From Hydrogenothermaceae bacterium (GTDB lineage Bacteria > Aquificota > Aquificia > Aquificales > Hydrogenothermaceae): a stretch of 7,265 bases of DNA. This document shows, piece by piece, positions 1-4,840 of the stretch. Both the position numbers and the translations under genes were made by a program. The stretch covers positions 1 through 7,265 of the forward strand of contig WFXI01000151.1 in the NCBI GenBank assembly GCA_015490675.1. The letters run 5' to 3'. Within the stretch, counting starts at the first letter, position 1; each line of letters opens with the position of its first letter. The notes below the pieces were generated by a model. That model had not been told where the DNA came from and did not search any database. It worked only from the letters and a program-made list of their open reading frames with translations.

Positions 1-935
1 GAATCTGATTTCATAGTTAACCTATATATACCTACAACTTTTGGATTTCTCTTAATTATTTGTTCAGCAATATAGTACTTTCTAGCTATGTTAGACTCTA
101 TAGTTGCTTTTATTAGATAATGGGGGATATTCTTTTCCATATAGTTAGCTAATAGTTGTTTTGTATCTTTTGGTAAACAGTAACCACCATATCCAAAAGA
201 TGGGTTGTTATAATGCATACCTATTCTTGGGTCTAAACATACTCCTCTTATTATTTCTTCTGCATTTAATCCATGACTTTCTGCAAAAGTATCAAGTTCG
301 TTAAAAAATGCAACTCTCATTGCAAGGTAAGTATTAGCAAATAACTTTATGCTTTCTGCTTCTGTAGAATCTGTAAATAATACAGGAACATCTTTTTTTA
401 TAGCTCCTTCTAAAAGTAAATTTGCAAAAATTTTTGCTCTTTCTGATTTTTCTCCAACTACTATTCTTGAAGGATATAAATTATCGTAAAGAGCTTTTCC
501 TTCTCTTAAAAATTCTGGAGAGAACATTATATTATTTGTGTTAAATTTTTCCTTTACCTGTTTTGTATACCCTATTGGAATTGTGGATTTAATAACCATA
601 ACTGCATCTGGATTTATTTCTAAAACTTCTTTAATAACTGCTTCTACAGATTTGGTGTTAAAGTAATTTGTAACAGGGTCATAATCAGTTGGAGTAGCTA
701 TAATTACAAAATCTGCATCTTTATATGCTTCCTCTGGGTCTAAAGTGGCTTTTAAGTTTAAAGGTTTATTTTTTAGGTAATCTTCAATATCTTTATCAAT
801 AATCGGTGAAATTTTTTTGTTGATAAGCTCTACCTTTTTTGGGTCTATATCTTTTATAACCACTTCATTATTTTGAGCCAGTAGAATTGCATTTGATAAT
901 CCTACATATCCAGCTCCTGCTACTGCTATTTTCAA
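1..935 (-). CDS. ugd: UDP-glucose 6-dehydrogenase, 3' part cut by window edge
   Basis: The encoded enzyme oxidises UDP-glucose to UDP-glucuronate with two NAD+ in the cytoplasm, feeding capsule, exopolysaccharide or LPS sugars. The first 311 residues are visible and open throughout. Residues 1-12 start with MKIAVAGAGYVG, the Rossmann NAD-binding glycine motif. FSPEFLREG follows in the middle, and NNPSFGYGGYCLPKDTKQL contains the catalytic Cys, about residue 253. This stretch and the later VVGIYRLTMKS are very like the short (about 390-residue) E. coli Ugd type, so roughly 75-80 residues are probably missing beyond position 1. The start is TTG at 935-933, chosen because AGGAGGG (947-941) lies 5 nt upstream and the glycine motif begins right after it. 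The gene follows the 948-1280 gene by 12 nt. The UDP-glucose rather than UDP-ManNAc or GDP-mannose specificity is inferred from this close resemblance. Confidence 0.93.
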   Translation of the reverse strand, partial: MKIAVAGAGYVGLSNAILLAQNNEVVIKDIDPKKVELINKKISPIIDKDIEDYLKNKPLNLKATLDPEEAYKDADFVIIATPTDYDPVTNYFNTKSVEAVIKEVLEINPDAVMVIKSTIPIGYTKQVKEKFNTNNIMFSPEFLREGKALYDNLYPSRIVVGEKSERAKIFANLLLEGAIKKDVPVLFTDSTEAESIKLFANTYLAMRVAFFNELDTFAESHGLNAEEIIRGVCLDPRIGMHYNNPSFGYGGYCLPKDTKQLLANYMEKNIPHYLIKATIESNIARKYYIAEQIIKRNPKVVGIYRLTMKSD

Positions 936-940
936 TAAAA

Positions 941-947
941 CCCTCCT
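941..947 (-). promoter_or_regulatory. ribosome binding site of ugd
   Basis: AGGAGGG on the minus strand, 5 nt before the TTG codon at 935-933. It lies immediately after the TAA stop of the upstream small gene (950-948), which suggests translational coupling. It is the main reason for accepting the TTG start. Confidence 0.75.
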
Positions 948-1280
948 TTATGGTTTACAAATTTTACAGGGTCTATACCCTCTTTTTATTGCCTGTTTTC
1001 TAGATTTAAATTTTACTTTATGTTTTATTCTTTTAGCAAATCTACAGTCAGGTTTATGAAATATTTTGCCGTTTTTCTTTGCTATAAAAAATTTATGCTT
1101 CTTTTTATTATGTTCCCTATAATTTTTGTACTTTCTTGATTTTTTATTTGGGACTTTTGTTTCAGGAAGATTTTTAATGAAAATATAACTACCTTTGTCT
1201 TCTATTATAAGTTCTTTAGATAAACTAAATCCAAAACAAATGTAGATGCTTATAAAGAAACTTAAGAATTTCCTCCCCAT
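948..1280 (-). CDS. small exported protein with Ada-like zinc-binding domain
   Basis: This encodes a 110-residue protein of unknown function. Residues 1-21 look like a signal peptide: a basic start (MGRK), then a hydrophobic core (FLSFFISIYICFGFSLS), with cleavage likely before KE. There is no lipobox. Residues 43-70 are strongly basic and probably disordered. Residues 72-110 match the metal-binding fold of the Ada N-terminus in its short exported versions: FHKPDCRFAK, then GYRPCKICKP. Probable ligands are His75, Cys79, Cys105 and Cys108; the position of the Ada methyl-acceptor cysteine is His here, so alkyl transfer is not expected. No ribosome binding site precedes ATG 1280, and the predicted transcript start leaves only about 12 nt of leader. 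It lies 12 nt upstream of ugd. The role is not known; binding of metal or nucleic acid outside the cytoplasm is a guess. Confidence 0.82.
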   Translation of the reverse strand: MGRKFLSFFISIYICFGFSLSKELIIEDKGSYIFIKNLPETKVPNKKSRKYKNYREHNKKKHKFFIAKKNGKIFHKPDCRFAKRIKHKVKFKSRKQAIKRGYRPCKICKP

Positions 1281-1298
1281 TTTTGTAATCTTAATCTT

Positions 1299-1327
1299 AT
1301 AATAGTCTTTGGAAAATATAATAACAA
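1299..1327 (-). promoter_or_regulatory. putative sigma-70 promoter for the 948-1280 gene and ugd
   Basis: On the minus strand, TTGTTA (1327-1322) and TATTAT (1304-1299) are separated by 17 bp. A start near 1292 would leave a leader of about 12 nt before ATG 1280, which agrees with the absence of a Shine-Dalgarno sequence. It overlaps the plus-strand promoter elements of lpxB. The call rests on consensus matching in an AT-rich region only. Confidence 0.45.
1317..1322 (+). promoter_or_regulatory. putative -10 element for lpxB
   Basis: A perfect TATAAT lies 21 bp before the lpxB start, and a start near 1329 would leave room for the TGAGGT ribosome binding site (1333-1338). No good -35 box is seen at 16-18 bp. 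A second perfect TATAAT at 1298-1303 is an alternative and overlaps the -10 of the divergent promoter. Chance matches are likely in such AT-rich sequence. Confidence 0.35.
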
Positions 1328-1343
1328 AAATCTGAGGTAAAAA

Positions 1344-2507
1344 TTGAAAGCATTTATAAGCGTTGGTGAAGTTTCAGGAGATATGTATGGAGCAGAACTT
1401 GTAAAGAGATTGGCTGATTTTGAGTGGGTAGGTATTACTGGAAATAATTTAGAAAAATTAAATGTAAAAAGTATTGAAAATATTGAGAATATTTCTGTTG
1501 TTGGTTTGACAGAGGTTTTACCTAAATACAAGAACATAAAGAAAGCCTTTAAAAGAGCAGTTGAGGAACTAGATAAAGGTGTAGATTTACTAATTGTTAT
1601 AGATTTTCCAGGATTTAATCTAAAATTACTTAAAGAAGCAAAGAAAAAAGAGATAAAAACAGTTTATTTTATAGCTCCACAAGTTTGGGCATGGGGAAAA
1701 GGTAGAATCCCTAAAATAGTTGAAAATACAGATTTACTTATATCTATTTTCCCTTTTGAAAAAAGGTTTTATGAGAAATACATAGGAGAAAATTTTAAAT
1801 TTTTATATTTAGGGCATCCACTACTTGATATTGTTAAGACTGAAGAAACGGAAGAAAGTTTTAAATGTAAATTAAACATTCCTAAAAATAAAAAAATCTT
1901 TGGGTTACTTGCAGGAAGTAGAGAGAGTGAAGTAAAGGTTTTATTACCAATTTTGCTAGAAACTGCAAGGTTAGTTTCAAAGGTGAGAAAAGACCTTTAT
2001 TTTGTTATTCCTGCTACAGAAAATCAGTTAAATAATGTTTTTAATATAGTTAATCAATTTTCAGATTTACCTGTAGAAGTTATAACAAAAAAAGACTTTA
2101 AATATCCTGCTTATGAAGTAATGGAGAAATCCATTTTTTCTTTAATAGCATCTGGAACGGCAACTCTAGAGGCTTCAATTATAGGAAATCCTTTTGCTTT
2201 AGTTTACAAAGTTTCTCCAATTACATTTTGGATAGGTAAAAGGCTTGTATCTGTAAATTATTTAGGGCTTCCAAACATTATTTATGGAAATGAGATTATT
2301 AAAGAGTTCTTACAGGAAGATTGTAATCCGATTAAATTGGCAAATTACTCGCTGGAAGTTATTTCTAATCAAAATCTATATAAACAAATACAACAAAATT
2401 TAAGAACAGTTAAATCTAAACTAGGTGAAAAAGGAACATTAGATAGAGTAGCTAATGCTATAAGAGAGTTTGCAAGAGGCGGAGGCGGGAATCGAACCCG
2501 CGCATAA
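1344..2507 (+). CDS. lpxB: lipid-A-disaccharide synthase
   Basis: The enzyme joins UDP-2,3-diacylglucosamine to lipid X, giving the beta-1,6 tetraacyl disaccharide of lipid A. It is a peripheral inner-membrane GT19 glycosyltransferase. The 387 residues hold the family marks: GEVSGDMYGAEL (8-19, usually GEASGD), FIAPQVWAWGKGRI (109-122), LGHPLLD (156-162), LLAGSRESEV (188-197), SGTATLEASIIGNP (270-283), YKVSP (288-292) and NYLGLPNIIYGNEII (305-319). The start is TTG 1344, supported by TGAGGT 5 nt upstream and by the conserved N-terminus. The family's usual end corresponds to about residue 377 (ANAIREFAR). The last nine residues, GGGGNRTRA (379-387), and the TAA stop are read from DNA that is the tRNA-Cys gene on the other strand. 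No terminator is visible. It stands alone, divergent from the ugd operon and without other lipid A genes in view. Confidence 0.96.
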   Translation: MKAFISVGEVSGDMYGAELVKRLADFEWVGITGNNLEKLNVKSIENIENISVVGLTEVLPKYKNIKKAFKRAVEELDKGVDLLIVIDFPGFNLKLLKEAKKKEIKTVYFIAPQVWAWGKGRIPKIVENTDLLISIFPFEKRFYEKYIGENFKFLYLGHPLLDIVKTEETEESFKCKLNIPKNKKIFGLLAGSRESEVKVLLPILLETARLVSKVRKDLYFVIPATENQLNNVFNIVNQFSDLPVEVITKKDFKYPAYEVMEKSIFSLIASGTATLEASIIGNPFALVYKVSPITFWIGKRLVSVNYLGLPNIIYGNEIIKEFLQEDCNPIKLANYSLEVISNQNLYKQIQQNLRTVKSKLGEKGTLDRVANAIREFARGGGGNRTRA

Positions 2508-2548
2508 GGGATTTGCAGTCCCCTGCCTTACCACTTGGCTACTCCGCC
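2477..2548 (-). tRNA. tRNA-Cys (anticodon GCA)
   Basis: Read on the minus strand from 2548, the 72-nt sequence folds as a full cloverleaf. The acceptor GGCGGAG pairs with CTCCGCC in 7 bp. The D-arm is GCC...GGC with loop AAGTGGTAA. The anticodon stem GGGGA/TCCCT carries loop CTGCAAA with anticodon GCA (2516-2514). The variable region has 5 nt, and the T-stem GCGGG/CCCGC carries loop TTCGATT. The discriminator base is T (U73), as expected for tRNA-Cys. CCA is not encoded: CTT follows the discriminator, so the CCA end must be added enzymatically. The 3' end overlaps the convergent lpxB coding sequence by 31 nt. A strong promoter lies directly upstream; no downstream T-run terminator is seen. 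Confidence 0.97.
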
Positions 2549-2562
2549 TTAAAGGATTATCT

Positions 2563-2591
2563 ATTATATAGACTTTTCTTTGAGGTTTCAA
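2563..2591 (-). promoter_or_regulatory. sigma-70 promoter of tRNA-Cys
   Basis: On the minus strand, TTGAAA (2591-2586) and a perfect TATAAT (2568-2563) are separated by exactly 17 bp. Transcription would start near 2556, giving a 5' leader of about 8 nt before the tRNA. This is the best promoter match in the window, and it points to independent tRNA transcription divergent from frr. Confidence 0.7.
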
Positions 2592-2615
2592 GATTAGATG
2601 TTAAAATAATATATA
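2586..2615 (+). promoter_or_regulatory. weak candidate promoter for the frr operon
   Basis: TTTCAA (2586-2591) and TATATA (2610-2615) are 18 bp apart and would start transcription near 2622, about 28 nt before the frr ATG. The -35 match is poor and it coincides with the tRNA promoter's -35 box on the other strand. A promoter is needed somewhere in 2549-2640, because the upstream gene lpxB ends convergently with the tRNA, but read-through from lpxB is possible. Confidence 0.3.
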
Positions 2616-2629
2616 AACTTTACGACAAG

Positions 2630-2639
2630 CGTCTAGACG
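2630..2639 (+). repeat. perfect 10-bp palindrome in the frr leader
   Basis: CGTCTAGACG is its own reverse complement and is GC-rich within an AT-rich leader. Its last base is the first base of the frr Shine-Dalgarno sequence GGGAGGT (2639-2645). It could be a protein-binding site or a small RNA hairpin near the ribosome binding site, or it could be chance. Confidence 0.4.
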
Positions 2640-2649
2640 GGAGGTAGAA

Positions 2650-3204
2650 ATGCTACAGGATTTACTACAGGAAGCAGAAAGCAAAATGAAAAAGGTTGTT
2701 AGCAAATATAAAGAAGAGCTAAAGGGTATAAGAACAGGAAGAGCATCAACATCAATAGTTGAAAATATAGAAGCAGATTACTATGGAGCAAAAACACCTA
2801 TTAAGCAACTTGCAACATTAACTACTCCAGAACCAAATCAAATTTTAATACAAACTTGGGATAGTAATGCAGTAAAAGCTATTGAAAAAGCATTGCAAGA
2901 AGCAAACCTTGGAGCAAATCCTCAAACAGAAGGAAATACTATAAGACTAATTCTACCTCCTATGACAGAAGAAAGAAGAAAAGAGATAGTAAAACAAATT
3001 AACAAAATTGCTGAAGAATTTAGAATTATGATTAGAAACATTAGAAGAGATATTAAAGACGATATAGAAAGCCTCAAAAATGAAGGATTTTCTGAAGATG
3101 ATATTAAAAAAGCATTAGACCAGCTTCAAAAAATTACAGATAAATATATAAAAGAAATCAATCAACTCACACAAGATAAGGAAGAAGAGGTCTTATCAAT
3201 CTAA
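2650..3204 (+). CDS. frr: ribosome recycling factor
   Basis: RRF acts with EF-G in the cytoplasm to split the post-termination 70S ribosome and free it from mRNA. The 184 residues are the normal family length. Domain I is the three-helix bundle made of residues 1-30 and about 105-184; domain II is the beta-rich insert between them. Marker motifs are IRTGRAS (27-33), YYGAKTPIKQLA (44-55), LGANPQTEGNTIRLILPPMTEERR (87-110, conserved as a block) and the R-N-I-R-R-D stretch (129-134). ATG 2650 is well placed after GGGAGGT (2639-2645). It is the first gene of the plus-strand translation operon, 72 nt before rimP; in many bacteria frr instead follows pyrH, which is not seen here. Recycling next to initiation (infB) groups both ends of the translation cycle. 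Confidence 0.98.
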   Translation: MLQDLLQEAESKMKKVVSKYKEELKGIRTGRASTSIVENIEADYYGAKTPIKQLATLTTPEPNQILIQTWDSNAVKAIEKALQEANLGANPQTEGNTIRLILPPMTEERRKEIVKQINKIAEEFRIMIRNIRRDIKDDIESLKNEGFSEDDIKKALDQLQKITDKYIKEINQLTQDKEEEVLSI

Positions 3205-3276
3205 TCTTCTTGAAATCCTAAAATAAAAGAGTAGATTTTAAATTTTAGAGGAAAATAAAAGGAGAGGTATTTTAAT

Positions 3277-3720
3277 TTGGATGTTGTTGAAAGGGTAAGA
3301 GAGCTTGTTATGCCTATTTTGGAGGAGAAAGATTTACAACTAGTTGATATTGAGTTTATAAAAGAAGGTAAACCAGTTCTTCGTATATATATATATAATC
3401 CTGAAGGAACAAGCATAGAAAACTGTGAATTTGTAAGTAGAAGAATTGGGGCAATTTTAGATGTTGAAGATTTAATACCTTACTCTTATACATTAGAAGT
3501 TTCCTCTCCTGGACTTGATAGAAAACTAAAGAACAAAGAAGAATATGAAATTTTTAAAGGTAGAGATATAAAAATATTTACAAATGAACCTATAAATGAA
3601 AAAAGCTTTTTTAAAGGAAAATTACTAGGACTTGAAAATGAAGATGTAAAAATAGAAGAAAATAATGAAGAAATAAAAATTCCTTTAGACAAGATAAATA
3701 AGGCACAGCTTGATTTTTAA
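3277..3720 (+). CDS. rimP: ribosome maturation factor RimP
   Basis: RimP helps assemble the 30S subunit, binding near protein S12 during maturation. The 147 residues carry an N-terminal alpha/beta domain (1-80), with GKPVLRIYI (31-39) and the family signature YTLEVSSPGLDRKL (71-84), followed by a C-terminal SH3-like barrel (about 85-147). The start is TTG 3277, preceded by GGAGAGGT (3261-3268) at 8 nt; no in-frame ATG lies close by, and the ATG at 3281 is out of frame. The 72-nt gap after frr is AT-rich and shows no clear promoter or terminator. A gap of 13 nt leads to nusA, the conserved partner in most bacteria. A (TA)7 run at 3384-3397 lies in the coding sequence. Confidence 0.95.
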   Translation: MDVVERVRELVMPILEEKDLQLVDIEFIKEGKPVLRIYIYNPEGTSIENCEFVSRRIGAILDVEDLIPYSYTLEVSSPGLDRKLKNKEEYEIFKGRDIKIFTNEPINEKSFFKGKLLGLENEDVKIEENNEEIKIPLDKINKAQLDF

Positions 3721-3733
3721 ATAGGAGAGACAA

Positions 3734-4840
3734 ATGGCAGTAAAACTAAAAAATGTTATTGAAAATGTAGCAAGAGAGAAAAATGTTCCAGAATATGTAA
3801 TAGAGAAGGCTTTAATAGATGGTATAAGAACTGCTGTTAGTAAAGAATTTGGATATAAAGGAAATGTAAGAGTAGTTTTTGATAAAGAAAATGATGAACT
3901 AAAGGTATTTTTAAGAAAAAAAGTTACACCATTTATTGAAAATCCAAAAAGGGATATTTCATTAGAAGAAGCAAAAAAAATAGACCCTTCTGCAGAAGTT
4001 GGTAAATATGTAGATGTCCCTTTATCTTTAGAAGATTTAGGAAGAATTGCATTAACAGCTGCTAAAGATGTAATATCTAAAAAAGTTTCAAAAGTTGAAA
4101 AGAACATTTTATACAAAGAATACAAAGAGCTTGAAGGAAGTGTAATAAGTGGTATTGTTAGAAGATTTGAAGGAAATGATATTATTGTAGATTTAGGAAG
4201 AATAGAGGCTGTTTTACCAGAGGAAGAGCAAATAAAAAAGGAAAAATACAAAATAGGAGATAGAATAAGAGCTTTAATTTTAAAAGTTATTAGAGATGGG
4301 AAATACAATGTTTATGAAAAAGGAAAATTAAAAAGGGTTATAAGAGGAGAAAGTCCTTTAATAATCCTTTCTAGAACTCATCCTGATTTCTTGAAAAAAC
4401 TTATAGAAATAGAAGTTCCGGAAATACAGGAAAGGGAAATAGAAATAAAGGCTGTTGCAAGGGAACCAGGAGAAAGGGCAAAAGTTGCAGTATGGACAGA
4501 AGATAAAAATATAGACCCTGTTGGAGTAGTTGTAGGACTAAAAGGAGCTAGAATACAAAATGTTTCAAATGAACTTTCAGATGAAAAAATAGATGTAATC
4601 CAGTGGGATGAAGACCCTGCAAGATTTATTATGAGAGCTTTAGCACCTTCTAAGCCAAAAAAATGGAGACTTTTAGAAGATGAAAAAAGAATAGAAGTTG
4701 CTGTTCCTAAAAATGAGCTTTCTTTAGCTATTGGGAAAGGTGGAATAAATGCAAAATTGGCACATAAATTAACAGGTTGGCATATAGACATTTTAAGCGA
4801 GGAAGATTTTGAAAGACTACAGCAACTTGAAAGAGGATAA
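3734..4840 (+). CDS. nusA: transcription termination/antitermination factor NusA
   Basis: NusA binds RNA polymerase and the nascent RNA, modulating pausing, intrinsic termination and antitermination. Domain order in the 368 residues: RNAP-binding N-terminal domain (1-130), S1 (about 134-214, beginning ELEGSVISGIVRRFEG and ending LIILSRTHP), KH1 (about 230-300, with GVVVGLKGARIQNV and DVIQWDEDP) and KH2 (about 302-364, with LAIGKGGINAKLAHKLTGW). The acidic C-terminal repeats of E. coli NusA are absent, as in many bacteria. The last S1 strand is preceded by an extra basic segment (about 187-206, DGKYNVYEKGKLKRVIRGES). ATG 3734 follows AGGAGA (3722-3727). The 3' end overlaps the likely start of the YlxR reading frame. 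The gene is in its usual place between rimP and infB. Confidence 0.97.
   Translation: MAVKLKNVIENVAREKNVPEYVIEKALIDGIRTAVSKEFGYKGNVRVVFDKENDELKVFLRKKVTPFIENPKRDISLEEAKKIDPSAEVGKYVDVPLSLEDLGRIALTAAKDVISKKVSKVEKNILYKEYKELEGSVISGIVRRFEGNDIIVDLGRIEAVLPEEEQIKKEKYKIGDRIRALILKVIRDGKYNVYEKGKLKRVIRGESPLIILSRTHPDFLKKLIEIEVPEIQEREIEIKAVAREPGERAKVAVWTEDKNIDPVGVVVGLKGARIQNVSNELSDEKIDVIQWDEDPARFIMRALAPSKPKKWRLLEDEKRIEVAVPKNELSLAIGKGGINAKLAHKLTGWHIDILSEEDFERLQQLERG

Noticed and set aside
1262..1537. Minus-strand open frame of 91 codons across the lpxB 5' end
   Set aside because: It overlaps the conserved LpxB N-terminus in antisense and shows no family motif.
2560..2580. TCTAT/ATAGA stem followed by CTTTTCTTT as a terminator for lpxB
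   Set aside because: The stem is 5 bp and nearly all A-T with a 3-nt loop, and it coincides with the -10 region of the tRNA promoter. It is not convincing as an intrinsic terminator.
3218..3248. CTAAAAT/ATTTTAG inverted repeat between frr and rimP
   Set aside because: A 7-bp A-T arm pair 17 nt apart is expected by chance in this composition, and no T-run follows, so it is not called a terminator or attenuator.
3685..4308. Minus-strand open frame of 207 codons
   Set aside because: It lies antisense to nusA, whose domain motifs are clear; its Ser/Phe/Ile-rich composition is the mirror of the nusA codons.
4378..4791. Minus-strand open frame of 137 codons
   Set aside because: Antisense to the NusA KH domains, no recognisable motif, no independent ribosome binding site worth noting.
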